From Agelas oroides (lineage: Eukaryota; Porifera; Demospongiae; Agelasida; Agelasidae), in contig OX422194.1 of the NCBI GenBank assembly GCA_949130485.1, positions 3,636,641-3,700,640 of the forward strand: 64,000 nt of DNA, in the 5' to 3' direction. A program made the translations under genes and the position numbers. Within the stretch, counting starts at the first letter, position 1. Each line of letters starts with the position of its first letter. The notes below the pieces were generated by a model. It saw only the letters and a list, made by a program, of their open reading frames with translations. It searched no databases and was not told the origin of the DNA. This document shows positions 27,942 through 38,500 of this stretch, in pieces.

Positions 27942-28318
27942 GCCATACCAATTTGATGTTATGTTTCACGGATTGCTTAGGTCAGAAACATGACCCGGTA
28001 GGCAGGCAAAAAAATAAAAATAAAAATGACCAAACTTCTCATGAATTTAATTAGATACACTCAGCCATACCAAACTGCTCTCCATCCTCCATTCTTGCCA
28101 TGTGGTGAGTACTTAGCCTCGTTTCCAGGCCTTCGCGCGTTCGTCGCCTGCAGTACGAAATAATTCGTACTGCTAGCGACGAACGCGCGAAGGCCTGGAA
28201 CAAGGCTAGTAAGCACAGGATTACGTGTACATATTAGCATTTTTACATTTTTTTTTTCAATTTTCAAAAAAAAAGACCCGGCCGGATCCGTGAAACATAA
28301 CATCAATTTGGTATGGCC
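27942..28318. mobile_element. PIF/Harbinger-like MITE with TTA target duplication
   Basis: The inverted ends GGCCATACCAATTTGATGTT and its mirror AACATCAATTTGGTATGGCC extend about 35 bp with two or so mismatches. They are flanked by TTA on both sides (27939-27941, 28319-28321). A three-base TWA duplication is typical of PIF/Harbinger (Tourist-like) elements. Confidence 0.75.
28114..28208. mobile_element. 95-bp TAGCCTCG MITE, innermost of the nest
   Basis: TAGCCTCGTTTCCAGGCC at the left faces GGCCTGGAACAAGGCTA at the right, with a second stem GCGCGTTCGTCGC / GCGACGAACGCGC inside. Flanks GTGAGTACT and GTAAGCACA match at 6 of 9 positions, so the duplication is only probable. Confidence 0.7.
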
Positions 28319-28449
28319 TTATGGTCAATTATCGCCCACAGAAATTCCGTGGCCTATTAGCACAACTCAATATGCGAGTGTCACCAGACTCTCTCCCGCT
28401 TTTCGTGTGAGAGTCTGGCTCCGCGAGACTAGGTGCACTACATAGCTAG

Positions 28450-28790
28450 CTATATGGGCGTCGGAAGCAAATTGAGAGTGGGGGGGGCTATAGTTTACAA
28501 TAAGCGCGCGCGAAAAATTGGAGGTCACGCCCCCTACCACACCCCTCAAAAGCGCGTTATACAGTGCTATATAGCGCGAGCCTCGAGGTCCATAATTACT
28601 ATGTACAACCAGCCATACGCGCGAAAACGCAAGTTCAGCAAGCGCAAACCAAGTATCCTTCGTCCAACATGTCCAACAATTGCAAGAAAGTACAATAATT
28701 ATTAAATAATACATGACCCGCCTACTTTGTGTGCTTAAAAAGTGGGGGGCCATGGCTCCCCTGACCCCCCGGGTGCGACGCCTATGCACT
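28450..28790. mobile_element. Possible element with short GGGCGTCG-type inverted ends
   Basis: TATGGGCGTCGGAAGC near 28452 is loosely mirrored by GTGCGACGCCTATG near 28783. Both ends carry G-runs next to 'GTGGGGGG'. This style resembles non-autonomous elements common in marine invertebrates. Boundaries are approximate. Confidence 0.35.
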
Positions 28791-29114
28791 AGGTCTGAAA
28801 CCAAACTAAGGTTCAAACCGGAAAGCTGGGCAGGAGCCTGGGAACAAATACTCATGTGAAACAGAATCCTTCTTGCCTATGAAGCGATCTCCGAGGGCGT
28901 GCCTTCCATATCATTATGTCGCTACTATAGAGCTAAGTGCACTAAGTTACGTGCGCAATCTGCGATCACTACCTCACAGAGAATACGTGTAGCAAGTATT
29001 GAAATTCTGTTTGCTATGAATTGCAGAACTTATGAGATTTGGGGCCGAAAAATGGCATCAGAAGCGCGTCTAATTTACAAAAATTCATTTTCCTGGTGGA
29101 ACATGCCCCCAGGC

Positions 29115-29149
29115 TAGTCTCGTGCCCAGATAGTCTGGGCACGAGACTA
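29115..29149. mobile_element. 35-bp minimal hairpin element
   Basis: TAGTCTCGTGCCCAGA, a 3-base loop, then TCTGGGCACGAGACTA: a perfect palindrome. Flanks CCCCCAGGC and CCCCCAGAG match at 7 of 9 positions. It carries the same end motif as the larger family members. Confidence 0.65.
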
Positions 29150-29644
29150 CCCCCAGAGACCCCCCTAGATACTACATGCTGTATGTACACTTTGGCTACA
29201 CCACCTTGAAATAGCTTGCTACGGCTCCAGGCCCTGTAGATCTACCGGTATTTCCTGTTTACAACGAGTGCAGGTAACTAGGTGGTGCAGCTGTGAACGC
29301 GTACACAGTTGGAGTTCAGGTGGGTGATAAATATGTAGATCGGTCTGGTATTTGTAGGAGCATAGATGATATAGTACGGACGCTGTATTATCTATGGTAG
29401 GAGCTATTCAGTAACTGTGATCGCAGGCGTGAACGTTTTGGGATCATTCAAGCCAAATTTATCAATTTTGGCACTGTGATCTGTGAAAATAAAGATAGCT
29501 ATTGCATTCAGCAGTGGCATAGGAACTGTAGCGGCCGTCATTGAGCGGCTTTGACCGTTACACTTTTTAGCCGTAAATTAAGCAAGAACCAAGGCAATGG
29601 GTACAACACCAAAAAGCCACAAACCATGATACCAAGGTAGTAGT

Positions 29645-29870
29645 TAGCAGGGTTGCTGGTGGCGGCCTCCATGCAGTTAATTAAAGCACTGGACTGTGCC
29701 AAAAAGATCCCACTCGGCTAGGATTCCAGTTCCACTTGCAGCAGTGATTTATTTCTCTTCTGGGTGCACTCAGGCCTACCTCAAAAATTGAGTACGTTTT
29801 CCTTCACGTCCTTTGGAGGGGGTGTTAATTCAAGCCGCCGGTCCAGGAACCCCTTAAAATTAGCCTAAGT
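29645..29870 (+). mobile_element. Diverged tRNA-derived SINE (family A)
   Basis: TTAATTAAAGCACTGGACTG, AAAAAGATCCCAC and GGATTCCAGTTCCAC parallel the head of the SINE at 50270 in order. The following body shares TTTCTCTTCTGGGTGCACTCAGGCC-like words with it. Divergence is high and the ends are uncertain. Confidence 0.45.
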
Positions 29871-30467
29871 GCTATTGGGAATTTCCTCATTAACTGGGTC
29901 ATCCAACAAAAAATAACATTATAGGATATGACAGCTTTTGAGTTAGCCTTGTTCACACCTGGTACCCAGGCTAGTTCTGAGTGTCAGAGGGTCAGTCACC
30001 AAGGATAGCTGTTGGCACACTAGAATGCAACCTGTGATGGATTCTCATGGTGCAGAGCTACTCCTTCCTGTTTATATTGGTGTCTTTATTCATAGATCTG
30101 ACATGGCAGTATGCAAATTATGTATCTACCTTCTGCCTACCATCACATGATTGCACACTGGAGACTGTGAGAGCCTAAGGAATGAGGCTAGGATCTGATA
30201 GGCGTTTTGGGGGAGGAACTGTAGCACTCCTCCCAGTTTGAGAGTCCTTGCACTATATCCCATTGTAACTAAATTGAACATGACTACCTGCTCTCATATT
30301 GTAATTAGTTATTTGTAGAATGTAATTGTTTGAACGTATATGGTCAATCATTGTAGTAACAGCCAATACACCTGCAACAAACAACTTACTTAGAAGGAAG
30401 CTAGGAAGCACTCAGTTGCATACTTCAGTTGCCATGATGTTGTTCTGTAGTTATAGGAGCAGCAAGA

Positions 30468-33400
30468 ATGGGGTCCAAGCAAACCAAGTTTGAGGAGGAC
30501 ACAATGAAGGAGTTTGAAGTGAGTTAGTGCAGAGCAGGACTTGAGTGTTGGGTCAGACCACACAGCTGTTACCAGTACTGTTGATTCCTTCCTATTTATA
30601 GGATCTTACTCCATTAAACAGAGCTGAAATTTATCAGTAAGTTTGCTATATTGTCTGTCATGTTGGAAGTGATTATGACAGGGTACCACCACTGAAAATC
30701 AATATATGGCACCTTTCTCTACCTTACAATGCAGTGCATTTGAAAAATTCCATGAGCTGTACATTGAGTTCCGACCAACATCCAATGAAGAACTACCAGC
30801 ACCTGTGAGGACCGCGACTGGATACATTAACCCTGATTTTGCTCTGCCAATTAATGTTGTCGCAGATAAGCTTTCCCAACTGAAGGTAAGAACGTATATC
30901 TCTCCAGACAAAAACGAACTTTATGTTTTGTTTGTGGCCCAACTTGTATGGTCCCAAAACTCAGCCTTTCATAAGAGTTTACTGTGCCCACTTAAGTTAC
31001 AAATATGATTGCTTATTGCTTATGTTGCACACATGTAATTGTGCATTTAATCTAATTTGAGCTTCCAATTGGAGAAAAACCCCACCCCATGTGACAAGAA
31101 AGTTGCACAGAACACCAGACTCTCTTTCTTGCACATTTGAGAGGGTCTGGGCACTGGGTGGGCTTGGTCAGCACTGGGTGGGCTGCTGTACACCAACGGA
31201 CTTAGTAAACATTTCTCGTACCTTCATTGTGGTCAGTTTTTAGTTTGGACGGGCGTTTTCTGGTTAAGAGTCCTGACTATTGAAAGTTTGCTAGAGAGTA
31301 GGTGTGGTTAGGATCATAAGTTTGTACAAAACGACTGGCTGAGGCTTAAGTATAAACTACTAGAGCCCAGCAGAAGTTGAAATATGGTATGTTAAAAGGA
31401 CCCATAGGATTAGAGCCGTAAAAAAAATAATTAAAATGCCGATTGTACATCACATTCCTTCTTGCTGTTCCTCAGGCAAACCCCTTCAGGTATAGGATCT
31501 GTGAGATCTTTGCCACCTCCGGTACTGATATGATGAGCTTTGTTGAGTTCCTGGATATGGTGTCTGCATTCAGTCCAAAGGCATGTGTGTAATGAGAGCC
31601 ACACACACATACACATACACACACACACGCACACACACACCACACGCACACATGCACGCAGACACACACACAAACACACGCACACTGTATGCGCACACCT
31701 ACATTCACAGTAATTTACAACTACAAAAATCAACAATATGATTCGGCAGTATTTCAAGGTCATGTTTCCCAATCCAAAACAAAAGCCAGAAGAGGAGGAA
31801 ACAGAGCAAGCTGAAATTATACTCATGAGCTTGAGGCAGAAGCTTCAGCAGTATCCATGTTAGTTTCAGCTGAGATGGGAGTTAAGCTGAGAGATGGGAG
31901 TTCAGCTGAGAGATGGGAGTTCAGCTGAGAGATGGGACTTCAGCTGAGATGGGAGTTCAACTGAGATGGGAGTTCAGGAGTTCAGCTGAGAGCAGACCAT
32001 GCATGTTCATTTCGATAGACGCCATTGCTGATATTCACTCACTGATTTTATAGTCTCAGTACCAGACCCTCACCATGGGTGTGAGGGTGTCTGGACTATC
32101 TGGTTCTGATACCAGCTGAGTGCTGTTACATAACAATTTGAAACATTGTGGGTGTGCATATGTTTACAGTCTCGCTTCTGTTATTTTCTTCACAGAATAC
32201 ATTACAGCAGAAAACTTTTCATGCCTTCCAAATATTTGGTGAGTTTCTGAAGAAAGTTCCCCAATCTAATGAGCACCAGCTAAGCTTCACACATTCTCTA
32301 ACGAAGAAGAGGGTCTGGTAACTATTGTGTGCTTTCTTGGTTATGCCTAGTCAGTTGTATCAATTTTCGAAAGAGCCGCCGATGACACTTTATAACATCA
32401 TTGGCTTATTCAAAGATTGATAGGGCTGACTTGGCACTATCAATCAATGGTCACTACTTGTGAGAGGGTTGGGGTTGAGAGGGTGTGGCCAGATGTTTAC
32501 CTTTCACCAGTTTACACATTGCTGTCCCACAAGCCATTTACACTGGTTTTCAAGTCCGTTGTCGGAATGGGACCAAACGAAACTACGCATGCGCAGTCCG
32601 ATTGACCAGGCTTAGCTTACTTGGGCAAGGTTCCTTTGCCATCCTGGGTGTAGAGAAGATGGATTGGATATCGTTGTCGGTATTAAACCCCACAGATATG
32701 TGCAGGCATCGACAGTCATCGTAAATTTGAATCTTGTTTGAAAGGTCAAAGGTGAACAGTCCACCTTTGACCTTTGAGACAAAGTTTCAAATTTACTAAG
32801 ACTGCCGATGCCTGCACAAATCTGCAGTGTTTAATACACACCAATGTCCAATCATTCTTCTCCACATTCCAGATGACAAAGTAACGTTGTGCAAGTAAGC
32901 TAAGCCGGGTCAATCAGACTGCGCATGCGTAGTTTCATTCAGTCTCATTCCGATAACGGACTTGAAAACCGGTGTACTGCAGTGTAGCCCTTCAGTTGAC
33001 ACTGGCACCATCACATGATAAGCATGATTGTGTGTATTGTGGTAGTAATTAGTGGCATTGTAGTAAACAGACCTGGAGTTGGGTGTCCTTTGATGTGGAT
33101 CTGAAGGATACCGGTGCTTCCTTTGATGTCACAGTAGAGTGTGGGAGTAGACTGTGATACTCTGACACCTAATGTGCTGTTGTAGCCTAGTGGGTGGGCT
33201 GGGGTGAGCTAGCCCCATGGGGTGAGGTAGCATCGTACCCAATTTACAGTCTGGAATGAGGTTTGGAATGAGCTGCGTCAAACCATGGTGTTAGTGTCCG
33301 TGATCGACTGCAGCCTCTAGGAGTATGTGTTGCAGTGAATGCGAACCTAGTATACAGCTATACACCAGCACAATGGGCATGTCCATAATAGCTAGTGCAT

Positions 33401-35589
33401 TAAAGCGTGTGCAAGATTCACCTCATTCATGTAGGGCTCACTCAGGCTCGTCCCAATGACATTACGCAATGCACAGTCTAAGCTAAAGATATGCAATTAA
33501 TATGCGTACATAACTAGTGCAAGAACTTGTGACATCCAGATGAGTGCAGTGTATATCTACCTGTAGCTTCAGATTTTACACTCTCAAAATGGCCCTCTTA
33601 TTAGTGAAGTGTTGGCTATACATTGTGACAAATCTGGGGGGCCCTAAGCGTCGTTCTTACTCTCCAGATATGGACCAGAATGGTCTCATCAGTCGGCAGG
33701 ACCTCTATGAGGTAATGGACTTGATCACTGACACCCAATTATCAGACGAGCAAAAGGCAAAGATTGTGAATGAGGTAAGGAAATAAACCACGAAATGAGA
33801 TAATTTGACTGTGTTGCTCTATACACAAGATATGGAAAAGTACGTAATTGCCCATTTTCACAAGTGGACATTCTTAGGGGTATAGTGCACACATGCACTG
33901 TTCATGTGTTTTCTCTGTTAGAAGTGAGCAATATAGATCCCTTGTAATAAGTATATTGTATAGTTCATGTTTACTCCAAGCCTTTGTGCACAGTTACATG
34001 TATAAGCCTCATGCTAAGGCTTCTTAGAACTAATTTTCACATCCTGTTTTATTTTTTACGGTGTGGGTCATGCTCCCAGCTTTCATTGTGTACACTGTAA
34101 GCAATGAAAGCTGGGAGCATGAGCGTCTGGAAATGAGGGTATACGTACATGTTCCCTTGGGTGGGGAGGGGGAACTCCTTGTTTAAACAGTGATTCATTG
34201 TCATGAACCAATGGCAAGAGATAGTATATAAATTTGTACTGGAGTGTAGTCGTAATTTATATTATTGCTAAGCGGGAAGCGAGGCTAATAATCGTGCATT
34301 GTGGGATTTGAATCTCGGTTTTGTCTGTAACACTCAATTTACAGCTGTGCTCGTAGGAATGCAACTACGGTGGCAATCCAGAGCTAGTCAACAGAACATC
34401 ATCTCTACTTGCATGATGAGCACCACTGAGACGCAACTTCCCCTTCTCTTACACTACATTAAGGGAAATAGATGCTTATGCTAACATCTCAAGCATGGTT
34501 ATGAGCATAAGTATTCCTGGTTGTGTGGAATCAATCAAATATAGCTGACTCTTTCACTCAGTAGTGGCAGAAGACACTTCAAATTAGGGGAGCTGAATGA
34601 TGAATGCATACGTAAACATGCAGGATCTGAGGGTGGTCTGTGGGCATCCCCCAAGAATTTTTTTTGAGACGGGAGGCTCTGAGATCACTTCTGAGACCAT
34701 TTTGGCCATAGATTAAAGTAAAATCTGCACTGTTGTATCCCACAACTGAATAAAGCTACTAAAGGCCACTGTGAGGAATGCCACGTTTACGTTGCAACTA
34801 CACTTATTCATAGGCTAGATTATGCGCGTGTGTGTAAAAATTGTCAGCCATCGGTACTTCCTATGGTCACTCAGGCAGTGCGAGCAAGATAGTGTTCAGG
34901 GCGAGGGTACCAGCGCATGAAAGGGGGAAGCCCCTTGGTCAATGCATTAGGTGCTAAAGTACACAGTTGTCAAGCCACATTACTCCTCCAATCAGTGCAA
35001 GAACTCATTCAAAGACTGGCAATAAACCTCCTTAGCTAGTTGACCTTTGTACCTGTTACAATTTGTCACTCTATTGACTATTGTATGTAATCAGGGTAAA
35101 GGCCTTGTATTATTGGTTATGGCTATTCTTGTATCCTTTGTGCATCTCATGATCACAAGAATTCTATAATCTCAGTTTACAATGAGCACTCATGGGTTTA
35201 CCAATGAGGACGGTAGGCACTCTTTTAGGAGGTTCCACATTCATCCATGTGAGTATGTACGGTACTGAGCATCCTAATACACGCATAGCCAGGTCGCAGA
35301 CAATGCCCGGGCACCACACGCGTTCACTTTTCCGGGGGGGCATGCTCCCCTAGTAAATCTTTGCACTTTAGAGCCACTCGGCTTGGTCCTGAGGCTATTT
35401 CTAGCCCATTTGAAATGCTGTCGGCCCAGGCCTGGGTGGGCCCGGTTTGGCTACACTACTGCTACAGTGTGTGTTGTTTCCTTGTTTATGCAGATATTCA
35501 GTGAAGTGCACAAAGAAGAAAATGCTGATGGTCTCAGCACAGAAGACTTTCGCTATGCAATAAGCAGATCCCCTGACTTTTCCATATAA
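30468..35589 (+). CDS. CIB: CIB-family EF-hand protein (calcium and integrin binding), seven exons
   Basis: Exons 30468-30518, 30602-30636, 30735-30885, 31476-31580, 32196-32238, 33668-33774 and 35494-35589 join in phase to 195 residues, the usual CIB size. The start MGSKQTKF matches the MGxKQT opening of CIB2/CIB3 and offers Gly2 plus Thr6 for N-myristoylation. Other family marks are FEDLTPLNRAEIYHAFEKFHEL, ANPFRYRICEIF, FVEFLDMVSAFS, AFQIFDMDQNGLISRQDL and AISRSPDF. EF-hand 3 (D129-D140) has good ligands with Asp at position 12, as in other CIBs. EF-hand 4 (about 171-182) starts with Lys and lacks the Gly at position 6, so it probably does not bind metal. The protein stops right after DFSI, without the usual C-terminal tail. 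Intron 4 starts with GC. CIBs bind integrin tails or act in mechanotransduction complexes. Confidence 0.92.
31601..31690. repeat. CA microsatellite in CIB intron 4
   Basis: Imperfect (CA)n with CG interruptions lies just downstream of the GC donor of CIB intron 4. Confidence 0.85.
31868..31992. repeat. ~20-bp minisatellite in CIB intron 4
   Basis: Five to six copies of TCAGCTGAGAGATGGGAGT, some missing the GAGA segment. Confidence 0.8.
32541..32975. mobile_element. ~435-bp long-hairpin element in CIB intron 5
   Basis: Two arms of about 210 bp are inverted copies around a centre at about 32756 (GGTCAAAGGTG / CACCTTTGACC). Shared words include TTTTCAAGTCCGTT, CGCATGCGCAGTC, AGCTTACTTG and GATGCCTGCA. 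The arms differ by several indels, so the element is not recent. Confidence 0.7.
34063..34137. repeat. Short hairpin MITE in CIB intron 6
   Basis: TCATGCTCCCAGCTTTCATTG pairs with CAATGAAAGCTGGGAGCATGA around a 20-base loop. The right flank GAAATGAGGGTA resembles a decayed TAGCCTC-family end. Confidence 0.6.
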
Positions 35590-38500
35590 GAACTTGCAGT
35601 GTAGTCTCAGCCACACTCACAGTATAGTACCATTAGAAATTATCATAGGTCTTGCTATTTCAGTATTTGATCAGACAGTCTTCTTTCATGTTATGTATAA
35701 AGTTGGAGCAGCCAGTGAAAGTTATTTGTTCTTGACTTTCTGCAGAACATTTGGTTTCAGAATATGAAGAGCTTGAGAGTATCAGAGTTTCCATCAGTTC
35801 TTTTTACCAGGCTATACAAATCTCATTGATTGTACATGCATGTCATATTCAAAGAGTGTGCACATAAATATATTATTCTCAGATATGGTCTACAGTTGTA
35901 TTTTGAACTTCATTTCAATGAACCATTTTATTTTTTAAAACCATTGCAAGAGGTTTTGCTTCCCCTCTTATCGAAGCATGTGGGGAGACGCTTGAAGCTC
36001 ATTAGTTAATGAGCACAATGGCTACCAAATGTATTACAATGTGGCTATTTGCACCTTGACCTCCTTGAACAGGAGAAGGAACCTTACTGGTAAAGTATAT
36101 TCCACTATGTACATGATTCTCCCAACTGCACTTGACAGTGCAAAGTTTACCCAATCGTCTGACAAAATCCACAAGTAGTTCATTGTTCAACATCACAAGA
36201 GCGCTTATACATACCCACTGACTGGTAATTCCACTGATATTTCCCCAACAGTATCTACTCCAGCATAATGAAGTGATGCATGTACAATAATTATGTGAAT
36301 CAACAGGCTTGTAGGGCAATCTCTCCTTAGAGTATCTTGCTAGTGATTAGTTAATCAAGATAGTACTGGTGGCACTAGCCAGGGGCTCTGGGTTTGAATC
36401 CCAGCAACTGTGGGCTTTTCACTTGCCTCTATTTTCCTTCATAATATTAAACATCCAACATCAGTCCTTACTTGAGCCTTGACTCGTTTTCATCCCACAG
36501 AGAAAATAGCTCCATGCGTCTGAAACCTAGCGGTCTGCCCGTGGGGGTCCAAATATTTTGAGGTCCTGCACGCTGCATTAACAGCTCCGGGGGTATTTAC
36601 GTTTCATCCCTCGTTCCCAGTCCATAGTGCAGGAGCGAGGCTGTGCCCCCCACAACGCTGGATCGACTCTGAGTCTCTGTCTCTGTCTCAGTCTGGCTGG
36701 CTAGTGATTAGTTACGGTCTACCTGTCGAGCAGTCTATCTATCTACGGCCAGTAGTTTGGAGACGACAATCACCGGGGAACCAAGCCATGTGACCATCAA
36801 AATACGACTACTATCCTGACGACTATATGCTACCATGTGTCATATGAGGTAGGTTAACTTGGGTGCCTCTTGACATCCCAGGGTCTGGCCTCCTACTGGC
36901 TGTGTACATTGAAATTCATACAGTATTATGTTAGAGGACACTTGCTTCTTGATGAGGAGGAGGACAAATTGAGAGAGCAAGTACTTGTGTGTATGAGGGG
37001 GGAGTTAGATGGTGTGTGGATCAGTGATTGAGGGCTTGTTCTGCACTTAGGCCACTCCAATTTAATTTTTTTAGTTTCCGGTCCTCCACCCGCGTCCGTT
37101 TTCCTGATTGAATTTATTAGGACTACGCAATTACGCAGTGATTGAGGGTTTGTTCTGCACTTACGATTGCAAGAGTCGAACACAATCAAGCAAAGTTGAG
37201 CAGGACAGATTCTTATTGCTCAAACTACTGTGGGAATATTTTGTAAGAGATTTCTTAAGGGGAGGATGTGTTGCCATTTGCAGCATTACTATCTCTGTAG
37301 GAATTTACCTCTAGCATCACTCCTGCTTTATCCTGCTAATAACTGTATCGTGAAAACTTTCTCCCCTAAACGTTTGATTTGAGTGTAAACATAGACATTC
37401 TCCAGTGAAATACAAGACATTCTGGACACACCCATACCATAATTGAGTTAGGTGAAATAACCAACCCATTCCATGAGCTGGTGACTGTAATTTGTTGGAC
37501 AAAACAGTTCTTTGTAGGACTGGCCTCATTAGGTTATGGAAACTTACTTTTCCCGGTCAATTATTAAAACTGTTCCTGAAAACATAGGACAGTAACCCTC
37601 TAACCTGCTAACCTTCTCAGTAGGTATGCAGCAGCCATGTCCCTCTTCTCCCAAGAAGTGTATAGTATTTATGCCCAATTGTTATGATTTGTTCAGGAAT
37701 TTCACATAGGATGCCCACATTTGGGAAAAAGTGGGGGGAGGGAGGGGGAGCTGGTACGTTGACTGATTGATTCAAGTTGACAGGTCACGTACTACCACAC
37801 CATATTAGGGTACATACCTTGGTTGGGGTGTGGTGCAAGTAGTCCAGCAGTGAGCTTCTGAGGCTGTGAAATATCCCTTGTGTCCATGATACCCATGTGT
37901 AGAGAAACCTAGGTTAGTGGTGTGCAGTAATGCCCATGAGAGCTGCATGGTTGGTTGATGTGGATGACATTGGATGCACTACCGATTAATGGAGCATGAT
38001 GCCTTGTGAGCAAACAATATTCTTGATGTCGTGCTTATAGATGTAGATACATCAGTAGATATATCTGTAGATACATCTGTACATCTTGTTCAGTAGCAGT
38101 GACCTATGTACCTGGTTGGCACATGATGTCCCAGTATCTACATATGTGCGTAGCCTGCCCATAGTGGTTGACCATCAATGATTAGTGTGAAGAGTGCCTT
38201 CCCTTCCTTAGATATCTTTGACGTTCTTTCTCCTCTTCCTTTCGCATGGTGCCAAAGAGTTTGTGTAAAATTGTATGCCTATCTATGGTATTAGTGGTTG
38301 TTGATTTTTGTAGATGTTTTGATTTGGAAGAAAGCATGTAGCAGAAAGTTGGTGCTATTGTTTTAAAGTACACAAGCCAACAATCTTTATCACATGTATG
38401 TACCCCTTTTGTTGCTCTCTCTCTGTTGTTGCAATCATCCTTTTAGTGTCCTAGACTCAGCTTAATCCTAGCTGCCTGCCTTACTTACACCAGACATCCC

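Larger units (their letters stand above)
27731..28431. mobile_element. 701-bp TAGTCTCG element, outermost of a triple nest
   Basis: Inverted arms of about 75 bp (TAGTCTCGTGGAGCCAGACT and its mirror AGTCTGGCTCCGCGAGACTA) are flanked by identical GGTGCACTA at 27722-27730 and 28432-28440. It contains a second element (27942-28318), which contains a third (28114-28208). No ORF of transposase size is present. Confidence 0.85.
27303..30467. other. Intergenic mobile-element hot spot
   Basis: Between the minus-strand membrane enzyme and CIB no cellular gene is recognised. A C-run (27422-27453), several palindromic elements (27599-27657, 27731-28431, 29115-29149), an inverted-repeat element (about 28450-28790) and a SINE relative (about 29645-29870) fill it. 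A short imperfect hairpin with TAGTCTCG (27681-27717) may be another decayed member of the palindromic family. Confidence 0.65.
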
